In this document: in pieces, positions 1-6,172 of the stretch | Position numbering within the stretch: position 1 is the stretch's first letter | How the letters are laid out: every line of letters starts with the position of its first letter | Source of the DNA: CAYQDF01 sp964416175 | GTDB lineage: Bacteria > Chloroflexota > Anaerolineae > Anaerolineales > UBA4823 | Length of the DNA stretch: 16,903 bases | Reading direction: 5' to 3' | Assembly (NCBI GenBank): GCA_964416175.1 | Contig: CAYQDF010000068.1 | Coordinates: 1-16,903 of the forward strand | The notes under the pieces: generated by a model | What the model was told of the DNA's origin: nothing | Databases searched by the model: none | Seen by the model: the letters and a program-made list of their open reading frames with translations, nothing else | Program-made: the position numbers and the translations under genes

Positions 1-2
1 CG

Positions 3-602
3 GGATGGTCTGCTTTAGAAAAAGTGGTCAAGACAGAGGCCCATCAGCGGCGTATCGCTCTTGATGAATTGGGAGCGCTGAATGCGCCGCGCCTTTCCCC
101 GCTGGTCGCCTATGTACTGGCAACGCGATTGACCGATCCTGATCTAGAAATCCGTTCTTATGTGATCAGAATTCTTGGAGGAATATTGTCCCCTGATCTG
201 GAGGGGCATCCTGCACCGGATGAGGTCCGGAGCGTGTTGCGCAACTACCTCTCTTCACTCCGGACCCGCCAGATTTACGCACTGTTGCAAATTTCAGTGA
301 TAGACGCTTCTATATTCCCTGCGGTAGTGCGGATCCTGGACGCCTGCGCGTTCGCGGGTTCACACTTGACTGACATACTGGCAGATGTCCATACACCGAT
401 CGAGATCCGTCAGCAGGCAGTGGAATTGATCGGCGAAGTTGGTTTTACTGACGCCTTACCCGCCCTCGAGAAACTGAAAAACCGGCTCGAAGCGCGTCTG
501 AATGGTCAGAAAACCATGCCTTTCGCTCCCCTTGCCGGGATCAATGAAAGCCAACTCCTGCCCGCCATTCGGAAAACGCTCAACAGCTTGCGGGCTCCCT
601 GA
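3..602 (+). CDS. HEAT-repeat-like protein, 5' end outside the window
   Basis: The reading frame is open from the first codon that fits in the window (frame of base 3), so the GTG at 24 is probably an internal valine and the true start lies to the left. The visible ~199 residues are almost entirely amphipathic helices with the spacing of HEAT/PBS-lyase-type repeats, for example the stretches around LGALNAPRLSPLVAYVLATR, DPDLEIRSYVIRILGGIL and TPIEIRQQAVELIGEVGFTD. Such repeats usually form a curved protein-binding solenoid; no catalytic motif is visible, so the partner is unknown. The C-terminus (QLLPAIRKTLNSLRAP) is a plausible natural end. It converges on the zinc-ribbon gene with only 28 bases between the two stop codons and no clear terminator. 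The repeat assignment is by eye; a specific function cannot be given. Confidence 0.75.
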   Translation, partial: GWSALEKVVKTEAHQRRIALDELGALNAPRLSPLVAYVLATRLTDPDLEIRSYVIRILGGILSPDLEGHPAPDEVRSVLRNYLSSLRTRQIYALLQISVIDASIFPAVVRILDACAFAGSHLTDILADVHTPIEIRQQAVELIGEVGFTDALPALEKLKNRLEARLNGQKTMPFAPLAGINESQLLPAIRKTLNSLRAP

Positions 603-630
603 AGTATTTATACGATCTCAACCCATAGAA

Positions 631-1221
631 TCATTGGTGCAAAGGATGTTTGCAGTTTGGACAGGTCTTTTCTCCCTGTCTGACGATGAAACCGCAGTTT
701 GGACAGGTGGTAGGCTGGATCTTTCCAAGGGGTGCTCCACAGGCGATGCAGCTGGGCTCCCCCACCGGATTGGCTGTCCCGCAGTATTCGCATTCCATCC
801 GCCTGAGCCTTTCGGAAAGTTCGAAGGTGGCGCCTTTCATCCGTGCGACGTTATCAATGATCCGCCAGATCTGTTCGGATAACTGAAGGCTCTCAACATC
901 CTGAGCGATGTCATCTAATCGATGGAGAAGATTGAGCGGATTTTTCCAGATGGATAGTATTGTTGTACCGATGCTTGCAGCCACACCCAACCAGGCCTGC
1001 TCGCCTAACTGGATGGCAATGCCATCTTCGATTGGCTCGAGGTATACTGTGAGGGCGGTCTGACCGCCGGAAATTGGTCGCTGTAGACTGGCAACCTGAA
1101 CAATGACTTTTCCCTGGTGGACAAACTGCTGGGCAGTATAATTCCCACGGTCAAAATGGGCGACGATAGCCCTGCCGATTTCCGCGGGTGCTATATCTCC
1201 GTGAAAAATACGTCGATCCAT
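631..1221 (-). CDS. Double zinc-ribbon protein of unknown function
   Basis: A 196-residue protein in two parts. Residues ~1-140 have no family I recognise: a short beta-rich section, a Gly/Ala/Ile-rich stretch around 78-92 (WLGVAASIGTTILSIW) that might be a hydrophobic hairpin, and an alpha-helical part (~95-140). Residues 144-190 carry two four-cysteine knuckles, C144-C147/C158-C161 and C173-C176/C187-C190, each C-x2-C-x10-C-x2-C, the pattern of tandem rubredoxin-like zinc ribbons. These normally bind Zn and mediate protein or nucleic-acid contacts. The ATG start at 1221 is preceded by AAGG directly adjacent and by GGAG 11 bases upstream, so the ribosome binding site is not ideal. It is divergent from the SH3b gene at 1378 and convergent with the HEAT-like gene. 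Real gene, unknown role. Confidence 0.85.
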   Translation of the reverse strand: MDRRIFHGDIAPAEIGRAIVAHFDRGNYTAQQFVHQGKVIVQVASLQRPISGGQTALTVYLEPIEDGIAIQLGEQAWLGVAASIGTTILSIWKNPLNLLHRLDDIAQDVESLQLSEQIWRIIDNVARMKGATFELSERLRRMECEYCGTANPVGEPSCIACGAPLGKIQPTTCPNCGFIVRQGEKTCPNCKHPLHQ

Positions 1222-1272
1222 CCTTAATTCGACTCCGGGTCAGCCTGCTGATGGTGTACATTCGTTTTGAGG

Positions 1273-1339
1273 TTATCTCGATAATGGGTTGTTGTGGTCC
1301 TCCCATTCGTATTGAGATAGCTTCTAGATTATAATCTCA
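1273..1339. promoter_or_regulatory. Divergent regulatory region with -10 box and two inverted repeats
   Basis: The 156-base gap between the zinc-ribbon (-) and SH3b (+) genes holds a consensus TATAAT at 1330-1335 pointing towards the gene at 1378. No good -35 lies at 16-18 bases; TTGAGA at 1312-1317 is only 12 bases away. Two inverted repeats sit here: TTATC-TC-GATAA at 1273-1284 and TGAGAT/ATCTCA at 1313-1318 and 1334-1339, the latter bracketing the -10 box. A regulator-assisted promoter is possible. The -10 is seen; the operator role is inference. Confidence 0.4.
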
Positions 1340-1377
1340 CTTTTCGTGTCTGATGGACAAAGTGATGTGATGCAACA

Positions 1378-2004
1378 ATGATGACATCCAAAAGGGTGAT
1401 ACTTCTACCTCTCCTTGCCCTATTGCTCGCGACCTTCTGGGCAGTGAATTTGAATCTTACCGACGAGCGAGCTCAGGCGCAGATCCCGACGGTTGCGATC
1501 CCGACCGTCACCGGCACGCCGGAAGGTCCAACGGTCACCGTCAGGCGTGATATCGACCAGGACAGGATCAACGTCCGAGCCGGGCCCAACACCAAATATG
1601 ACATCATTGGCGTGTTGATAATCGATCAGAGTGCACCAGCTCTGGGACGTACGCCAGGCGGGGATTGGATCCAGATCTTTTATCCTGGAGTTCCGGGTAA
1701 TGTTGGATGGGTGTATGCGCCTTATGTTGACCTGAATGGGAGCATCCCCGTCGTCGAAATACCTCCCACGCCCACTCCCCGCGTGACTCCTACGGTCGAT
1801 CCCACGCTGGCAGCCCAATTCATTGTCGAGATTCCCCCCACCAGACTGCCGACGTTCACCGCGCCGCCCCCCCTGATCATCCCTACCTTCCCAGTCCAGG
1901 CCTCCTCTGGCGGCACCTCGGGCGTCCCCATGGGGATCGTCGTCATCGGGATGGCGGTCCTGGGTTTCTTTGGCATGGTCATCTCGTTCTTGAGGGGGAG
2001 GTAA
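1378..2004 (+). CDS. Membrane-anchored bacterial SH3 (SH3b) domain protein with Pro/Thr stalk
   Basis: A 208-residue envelope protein. Residues 7-24 are a hydrophobic signal peptide or anchor ending near an AQAQ segment (32-36). Residues ~52-120 match a bacterial SH3 domain: a RINVRAGPNTKYDIIGVL segment followed by GDWIQIFYPGVPGNVGWVYAPYV, the usual N-V-R-x-G-P and G-W-V landmarks. Residues ~128-172 are a Pro/Thr-rich linker (TPTPRVTPTVDPT), and 184-204 form a C-terminal membrane segment followed by RGR. SH3b domains commonly bind cell-wall or other envelope ligands; the ligand here is unknown. Start: ATG at 1378 or the next codon at 1381; neither has a strong ribosome binding site. A terminator follows directly. 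Its plan (N-terminal hydrophobic segment, Pro/Thr stalk, C-terminal helix) is shared by the protein at 11829-12248. Confidence 0.88.
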   Translation: MMTSKRVILLPLLALLLATFWAVNLNLTDERAQAQIPTVAIPTVTGTPEGPTVTVRRDIDQDRINVRAGPNTKYDIIGVLIIDQSAPALGRTPGGDWIQIFYPGVPGNVGWVYAPYVDLNGSIPVVEIPPTPTPRVTPTVDPTLAAQFIVEIPPTRLPTFTAPPPLIIPTFPVQASSGGTSGVPMGIVVIGMAVLGFFGMVISFLRGR

Positions 2005-2011
2005 GGACGAA

Positions 2012-2035
2012 AAAAGCGCTCACCGGAGCGCTTTT
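2012..2035. terminator. Bidirectional intrinsic terminator
   Basis: A perfect 9-bp stem AAAAGCGCT / AGCGCTTTT with a 6-base loop (CACCGG). The stem ends in T residues on both strands, so it can stop transcription of the SH3b gene (+), which ends 7 bases upstream, and of the Fe-S carrier gene (-), which ends at 2071. Confidence 0.85.
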
Positions 2036-2070
2036 CTATCATTCTTATTAAATATTTCCCTGTCGGGAAT

Positions 2071-2487
2071 TTAGTGGCAGCCGCAGCCCCCCTCGCCGCT
2101 GTGTGCCTGATCGTCCTTAGTACGGAAGGAACTTCCGCACCCGCATGTTGCCACCGCGTTGGGATTTGTGATCTTGAAGCCGCTCCCCATGATCTCGTCG
2201 ACATAATCCACTTCCGCGCCGGCGAGGTAGTTGATCGAGATTTCATCGACGACGAGCTTCACACCATGTTGCTCAGAGACCAGGTCAGTATCCCTGATAT
2301 TGTCTTCGAGCGCCATGCCGTATTGAAATCCAGAGCAACCGCCTCCGGAAACAAACACTCGTAGCGCGTAACCTTCGAGGTTTCGCTTTGCCAGCAATTC
2401 TTGGACAGCATTTGCAGCTGCCGGCGTCAGGTTGATTTGAGCCGTATCTACCGTATCTGGTGCTTCCATGATATCCTCTTTGAACAT
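2071..2487 (-). CDS. A-type iron-sulfur cluster carrier (HesB/IscA/ErpA family)
   Basis: Carries or inserts Fe-S clusters into apo-enzymes in the cytoplasm. The three cluster-binding cysteines of the family are present: C51 in SGGGCSGFQYGM and C115/C117 in CGCGSSF, with the family segments VDEISINYLAGAEVDYVDEI and GSGFKITNPNA between them. The 138-residue length exceeds the usual ~107-120 because of a short N-terminal lead and an 18-residue tail ending GEGGCGCH, which adds two more Cys and a His. Two starts are possible: ATG at 2487 (GGAG five bases upstream) and ATG at 2469 (GAGG five bases upstream); both have good ribosome binding sites, so I keep the longer. A consensus promoter lies ~30 bases upstream. 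The subfamily (ErpA versus IscA or SufA) cannot be fixed from sequence alone, so no symbol is given. Confidence 0.93.
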   Translation of the reverse strand: MFKEDIMEAPDTVDTAQINLTPAAANAVQELLAKRNLEGYALRVFVSGGGCSGFQYGMALEDNIRDTDLVSEQHGVKLVVDEISINYLAGAEVDYVDEIMGSGFKITNPNAVATCGCGSSFRTKDDQAHSGEGGCGCH

Positions 2488-2499
2488 AAATTCTCCATA

Positions 2500-2549
2500 A
2501 TTTGACCAGTAATATCAAATATTCTAATCGAATCACAGATCAACGTCAA
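2500..2549 (-). promoter_or_regulatory. Sigma70-type promoter of the Fe-S carrier gene with overlapping palindrome
   Basis: Reading the minus strand: TTGACG (2549-2544), a 17-base spacer, TAGAAT (2526-2521), giving a predicted start near 2514 and a leader of about 27 bases. An inverted repeat ATTTGA (2500-2505) / TCAAAT (2515-2520) with a 9-base spacer covers the predicted transcription start, where a repressor would bind. Promoter elements are seen directly; the operator role is inferred. Confidence 0.7.
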
Positions 2550-2632
2550 TGATCATAAGTCACATCTTAAGGAGACTTTCATCAGATTAACTCTTTATTC
2601 AGGCAGCAAAGAATTTAAAACAACGTTTTTAC

Positions 2633-2747
2633 GGGATAACCGCCGCTTCGACTGCGTGGCGGGCATCCCCTCAGTCCCCGCGGAGCATGTCTGAGCAGAA
2701 CACAGTCAAAGTCCCGAGCTTGCGCGGGAGCAGCCGAAGAAGGCTGC
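2633..2747. other. GC-rich hairpin block between genes; possible structured RNA
   Basis: The 296-base gap 2488-2783 holds the Fe-S carrier promoter, an AT-rich unremarkable stretch (2550-2632), and this GC-rich block. Its structures are: a two-part hairpin 2633-2669 (GGGAT/ATCCC, 3x3 internal loop, then CGCCGC/GTGGCG with a 9-base loop); CTCAG/CTGAG at 2670-2674 and 2691-2695; CCCG/CGGG at 2713-2716 and 2725-2728; and GCAGCC/GGCTGC at 2730-2747 with a GAAGAA loop. The first loop contains GACTG (2650-2654), complementary to CAGTC at 2703-2707 and at 2672-2676, which would allow a pseudoknot. One pair in the first stem is G-U on the plus strand but C-A on the minus strand, which mildly favours a plus-strand RNA. 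No clear promoter or T-tract terminator marks its ends. I do not recognise a known RNA family. Confidence 0.35.
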
Positions 2748-2783
2748 CTAAACACCCCCAACCTCCTACCAGCTGCGAATGTC

Positions 2784-3497
2784 CTATTGAAATAAGAAAT
2801 AACCCATGAGGACGGCAGCCAGTGTCACCGTGATATTGTCCACATCCGCCAGGGGCAGGCTTTCAACAAGAGTGCCGATCAGGGCGATCAAGGTTATCCC
2901 CGGGAGAAATTTTCCAAGTGGAAACCGAAACCCAATGAATTGATTGAATATCCAGACGATCCCAACCGAGAATATAAGGCCTCCGAGAAACATTCCCAGC
3001 GAACCGAGCCAGGATTTTGCTTTGTTCCAGGGCAATCGGGAACGCCCGTATCGCCTTCCAAGGATATCCGCCAGTCCGTCGCCGCCGCACATCAACATGA
3101 GAGCCACGATACCGATCGGGGAATCGTACCAGAAGACGATCGTCAATACCACGAATACGATCCCATAGAACAGCGGGCCGCGCAGGATTTCCCGTCGCTC
3201 TCCGGAGCGGGACATTGCCTGGACTGCAGAAGGATCTCGAACAATGCCGAGTCCAACAAAGACAAACTGGACTGTGATTGCGAAGGGTACCAGTGCAGCG
3301 AGGTACCGCGAGAGTGGATCTGGGGTGAACAACAACCAGCACAATACAAATAACGGCCCAGTACCCATGTGAATGATCTTTCGACTGACCTGGCTGCTGA
3401 CCCAGCCCCGATCGGCGGCCTGGTTGTTTACACGAAGCCAGAACAGGGCGACAACGAACGTTACAACTGTGGAAACCAGGTTATTCTGCGACATCAT
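2784..3497 (-). CDS. Phytol/dolichol-kinase-like integral membrane protein (VTE5/SEC59 type)
   Basis: Probably phosphorylates an isoprenoid alcohol or related lipid in the membrane with a nucleotide donor, as in plant phytol kinase (VTE5) and yeast dolichol kinase (SEC59). Counting from the ATG at 3497 (237 residues), the family signatures appear in order: SRKIIHMGTGP (38-48), GERREILRGPLFYG (99-112), GGDGLADILGRRYG (138-151), NKAKSWLGSLGMF (158-170) and ESLPLADVDN (212-221), separated by about six membrane helices. The start ATG overlaps the upstream stop as TGATG; two GTG codons at 3503 and 3500 are possible but less likely, and a second ATG follows at 3494. The exact substrate is not readable from sequence; bacteria use these enzymes for prenol salvage or lipid carriers. 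Last gene of the smpB cluster. Confidence 0.85.
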   Translation of the reverse strand: MMSQNNLVSTVVTFVVALFWLRVNNQAADRGWVSSQVSRKIIHMGTGPLFVLCWLLFTPDPLSRYLAALVPFAITVQFVFVGLGIVRDPSAVQAMSRSGERREILRGPLFYGIVFVVLTIVFWYDSPIGIVALMLMCGGDGLADILGRRYGRSRLPWNKAKSWLGSLGMFLGGLIFSVGIVWIFNQFIGFRFPLGKFLPGITLIALIGTLVESLPLADVDNITVTLAAVLMGYFLFQ

Positions 3498-4288
3498 CAC
3501 CACGTACAGTCGTAACAGGTGTTCACGCTGGCGAATTCTCCGACCTTCTTATACATCGTAACGTCGGTAAATGGCTCACCCATAATCCCGTCATGGATGG
3601 CCCATGACCGCAAGCGGATGCTCCTGGCGAATTCCGGCAAGCGAAAAGGGCGACTGCCATCAAGTCTTCTGGAAAGCTCTCCTCCTTGGGAGAAACCAGC
3701 CTGGATCCGCTCCATGAGCTTCCTCCCCTTCTGGTATGAGAATCCGTAATTCTCGAAGATAACCGCATTGTGATAGAAAAGCGGTTCTGCAAAATATAAG
3801 TCATGGCCCAGACTCGTTACGAATTCTTCGAAGGAAGCTATGGCATCCGAAAGCATCCGCAGCCCGCGGCGGACCTGACCTGGTGCCAGACCGGCATTCA
3901 TCGCAGCGATCTCCGCTTCGATGTTCCTGTAACGTGTACCGAACATAGTCGGTCTTCTATCCGGCAGTCTATCCACATCGAACCTGGGTGATTCTGGATC
4001 ATTGAGGATATAGAGCAGAACGTGAACCTGGCCAGAAATCGTATCCGTCAGGTGTCCGTATAAAATTGGATCGCGAAACCCAACAGTATGGAACAGCGAT
4101 AATTCGACACTCGGACTGCCGGGGGAACAGCGAATTTTAATCAGGTCGTTGCCATTGTTGTCGATCAAAGAATCTGGCAGGTTGAACCGGGCAAGAAGCG
4201 ACCTGGGGATCACTCGTGTGTAGATCGCCCTTTTTACTTCCAAGGGCAGCAGATTAATTCCCATGATTGTAGAAGGGAGAATATTCAT
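3497..4288 (-). CDS. Unrecognised 263-residue protein translationally coupled to smpB
   Basis: I do not recognise a family. It is a soluble-looking protein with no signal peptide or membrane helix. Visible features: a basic amphipathic N-terminal part (LLPLEVKRAIYTRVIPRSLL, 13-32); a beta-like middle (47-96, ending GQVHVLLYILND); a proline/arginine-rich segment RLPDRRPTMFGTRYRN (107-122); a long helical region (122-200) containing the aromatic cluster AEPLFYHNAVIFENYGFSY (167-185); and a C-terminal CYDCTW with C258 and C261, a possible two-cysteine metal or redox site. The ATG overlaps the smpB stop as ATGA (4288-4285), preceded by GGAGGG almost adjacent, and its own TGA overlaps the next start as TGATG. 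The coupling means it is made with SmpB and the lipid kinase; what it does is unknown. Confidence 0.8.
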   Translation of the reverse strand: MNILPSTIMGINLLPLEVKRAIYTRVIPRSLLARFNLPDSLIDNNGNDLIKIRCSPGSPSVELSLFHTVGFRDPILYGHLTDTISGQVHVLLYILNDPESPRFDVDRLPDRRPTMFGTRYRNIEAEIAAMNAGLAPGQVRRGLRMLSDAIASFEEFVTSLGHDLYFAEPLFYHNAVIFENYGFSYQKGRKLMERIQAGFSQGGELSRRLDGSRPFRLPEFARSIRLRSWAIHDGIMGEPFTDVTMYKKVGEFASVNTCYDCTW

Positions 4289-4737
4289 TCCCTCCGCCTT
4301 AACTGGCGCTCGATCTCACGTTCGCTGTCTCGCTTCGCGATGGCGGCTCTTTTGTCAAACAATTTCCTCCCCCGTGCGATGGAAATTTCGACTTTCGCGA
4401 GCCCTCCTTTGAGATATATCTTGAGAGGCACGATCGTCACACCTTTTAATCTGATCTCTTGTTCAAGTTTTCTGATTTCCGACCGGCGCAGGAGAAGTTT
4501 TCGGGGCCGGAGGGGATCATGGTTGAATCGACTGGCTTCGTCATAAGGCGCAATGTGCGCATTCACTAACCAGGCTTCCCCATCTTTAACAGCCACGTAA
4601 GCTTGAGAAAGGCTCACCTGCCCAGCGCGAATGGACTTAATCTCGCTTCCCTGGAGTGCCAGTCCGGCCTCGAACGATTCGAGGAGAAAGTATTCGTGCT
4701 TCGCTTTTCGGTTCGTCGCTATGACCTTGATGTTCAT
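4285..4737 (-). CDS. smpB: SsrA-binding protein SmpB
   Basis: Binds tmRNA and delivers it to stalled ribosomes for trans-translation. The 150-residue protein has the family landmarks: VIATNRKAKHEYFLLESFEAG near the start, LQGSEIKSIRAGQVSLSQAYV, VNAHIAPY, the HDPLRPRKLLL loop, and KIYLKGGLAKVEISIARGRKLFDKR, ending with the basic tail that enters the ribosomal mRNA channel (REIERQLRRRE). I chose the ATG at 4737 because it gives the standard N-terminus MNIKVIATNRKA; an in-frame TTG at 4752 would add five residues and has no better ribosome binding site. It lies 34 bases after the S41 peptidase stop and overlaps the following gene by ATGA. The tmRNA gene itself is not in the window. Confidence 0.97.
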   Translation of the reverse strand: MNIKVIATNRKAKHEYFLLESFEAGLALQGSEIKSIRAGQVSLSQAYVAVKDGEAWLVNAHIAPYDEASRFNHDPLRPRKLLLRRSEIRKLEQEIRLKGVTIVPLKIYLKGGLAKVEISIARGRKLFDKRAAIAKRDSEREIERQLRRRE

Positions 4738-4771
4738 CCGTTCATTCAGCAAAGGGTTCGAGGTAAGCGAT

Positions 4772-5926
4772 TTAATTGCCGAGGAGAGATTCTACAGCAG
4801 TTTGCACTGCCGCATCTGAGTTCAATTGATCGGCGGTTAAAATGATATCTGGTTGAATGCCCCCTGCATCCGCCTCTCCCTCCATTCCTGGTATCCACCA
4901 TTCAGCAGCAGTGATGTGCAGGCTGGAGCCGTCCTCGAGATCGAAAACAAGCTGGATGCTGTTCTTGCCAAATGTCGTTTCTCCGATGACTGTTGCGCGG
5001 TTGTGCGCCTTCAATGCACCTGCGACGATTTCAGCCGCGCTGGCTGTCCCGCGGTTGACCAACACTACGAGCGGGACCTCGGAAAATAAACCTGGCTCAT
5101 CGACGTGAAAAGATTCTACTCCTCTGCCCCGATATTGTTGTTGGATAACGATCCCTTGCCGCAGGAATAACCTGGCGATGTCAATCCCAGCGGTCAGCAA
5201 TCCACCTCCGTTATCTCTCAGATCCAGCACATAATGCGAGGCTCCCTCAGATATCGATTGATTGAAAGCAGTCTCTATCTCCGAGCATGTGCTGGCAGCA
5301 AACAGGTTAACCCGGACCACGGCGACCTGGGGGGCACGCGGGTAGGAGTACCAGGTGACCGACGGCAGATCGAACTTCTCGCGAACTATTTTAAATTCCT
5401 GTGGAATTAATCCCGGAGGGCGTGCGATCCGCAGATTGAGACGCTCCCCCACCGGGCCCCGGAGGGCAGCCTCGATCTCCTCGAGCGTCATCTGCATGGT
5501 AACTGGTGTCCCCTCGATCGTAAGCAGGCGGTCGCCATCCTGTATCCCGGCCCTTGCGGCCGGGCTGTTGGTGATTGGGTGGAGCCACACCTGTCCCTCA
5601 TGGTCCCGGGAGATTTCAACTCCAATCCCCCCATAGTCTCCTTGCAGAGCATCGCTTTCTAGTTCCTGTTGCACGGGTTCAAGCAAGAAAGCGTTGGGAT
5701 CCCCTCCAGCCTGCAGCATCCCCCGGATCATCCCGTATTCTAAAATCTTTTTCTCGGGCAGTTCATAATATTCGTGCTCAATGAAGATCCTGAAAGCCTG
5801 CTCAAGAAGAGAAAACTGGTGCTTTTCTGGATAAAAAGCAGCCCGGAAGAAATATCCTGAAGTAAAAGCAGTTCCCAGGCTGGAAATGAAGAGACCAATT
5901 ACCCATATTTTTTGCGCTCGAGACAT
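4772..5926 (-). CDS. S41-family C-terminal processing peptidase (CtpA/Prc-like), membrane anchored
   Basis: A PDZ-serine protease that cuts C-terminal tails of envelope proteins. Order: membrane anchor ~7-30 (IWVIGLFISSLGTAFTSGYF) with the catalytic part outside; helical cap ~38-90; PDZ ~98-170 (GGIGVEI, SPAARAGIQDGDRLLTIEGT); peptidase ~185-350. The Ser-Lys dyad is visible: S296 in NRGTASAAEIVAGAL and K321 in GETTFGKNSIQ. The RDNGGGLL loop (237-244) is typical. The usual GKGSVQ reads GKNSIQ here, a conservative change around an intact lysine. At 384 residues it is of normal length. ATG at 5926 has AGGG five bases upstream. It is the first gene of the cluster with smpB, though 34 bases apart rather than overlapping. 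Divergent from L25. Confidence 0.95.
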   Translation of the reverse strand: MSRAQKIWVIGLFISSLGTAFTSGYFFRAAFYPEKHQFSLLEQAFRIFIEHEYYELPEKKILEYGMIRGMLQAGGDPNAFLLEPVQQELESDALQGDYGGIGVEISRDHEGQVWLHPITNSPAARAGIQDGDRLLTIEGTPVTMQMTLEEIEAALRGPVGERLNLRIARPPGLIPQEFKIVREKFDLPSVTWYSYPRAPQVAVVRVNLFAASTCSEIETAFNQSISEGASHYVLDLRDNGGGLLTAGIDIARLFLRQGIVIQQQYRGRGVESFHVDEPGLFSEVPLVVLVNRGTASAAEIVAGALKAHNRATVIGETTFGKNSIQLVFDLEDGSSLHITAAEWWIPGMEGEADAGGIQPDIILTADQLNSDAAVQTAVESLLGN

Positions 5927-6023
5927 TTGACCCTGAACCTGGACTCAACTTGTGATTGAAAGTTGTTGACGGTGTTTTTTTCCCGCTCGGGAGATTTTAC
6001 TATTTCAGTGGGGACGCGGGTGG

Positions 6024-6048
6024 AGTGTAACATAGATCTTGCATGCAA
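6024..6048 (-). promoter_or_regulatory. Possible extended -10 promoter for the peptidase gene, next to a palindrome
   Basis: On the minus strand TGTTACACT reads as an extended -10 (TG-N-TACACT; hexamer 6029-6024) with no convincing -35, about 97 bases before the ATG. A perfect 10-bp palindrome TTGCATGCAA lies just upstream at 6039-6048. Tentative; no other minus-strand promoter in this gap is better. Confidence 0.35.
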
Positions 6049-6075
6049 AGGATAATTTAACCGACAGGAATTTGC

Positions 6076-6104
6076 TTGACGCATCTCTCAAAAGGGGCTA
6101 AAAT
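6076..6104 (+). promoter_or_regulatory. Sigma70-type promoter of the L25 gene
   Basis: TTGACG (6076-6081), exactly 17 bases, TAAAAT (6099-6104). Predicted start near 6111, giving a leader of about 62 bases before the L25 ATG at 6173. Confidence 0.85.
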
Positions 6105-6112
6105 CTCCCCTC

Positions 6113-6149
6113 GCAAAAAACGTCTCCAGGAGGAGGCGGATTTTTTTGC
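6113..6149 (+). terminator. Terminator-like hairpin in the L25 mRNA leader; attenuator candidate
   Basis: Begins at the predicted 5' end of the transcript. The core is a 7-bp stem pairing 6121-6127 with 6132-6138 (one G-U), with an AGGA loop, followed by GA and seven T (6141-6147): the layout of an intrinsic terminator. Flanking A6 (6115-6120) and the T tract can extend the pairing (GCAAAAAA/TTTTTTGC). It lies between the promoter and the start codon with no gene upstream on this strand to terminate, so a role in controlling L25 is the natural reading. Structure is seen; regulation is inference. Confidence 0.55.
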
Positions 6150-6172
6150 AGAGGTGAACAGAAAGGGATGCC

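Noticed and set aside
2633..2783. tmRNA, SRP RNA or 6S RNA in the intergenic block, suggested by SmpB nearby and by GGGAGCAGCC-like words
   Set aside because: No tRNA-like ends or CCA, no tag frame, no GGTCAGG/GGAAGGAAGCAGCC helix-8 core, and no long closing stem with a central bubble.
4960..4985. GKNSIQ instead of GKGSVQ in the S41 peptidase as loss of function
   Set aside because: The catalytic lysine and serine are both intact; the change is next to, not at, the active residue.
5993..5998. Minus-strand TAAAAT as a peptidase promoter -10
   Set aside because: No -35-like sequence at 16-18 bases and no TG extension; the TGTTACACT site upstream is somewhat better.
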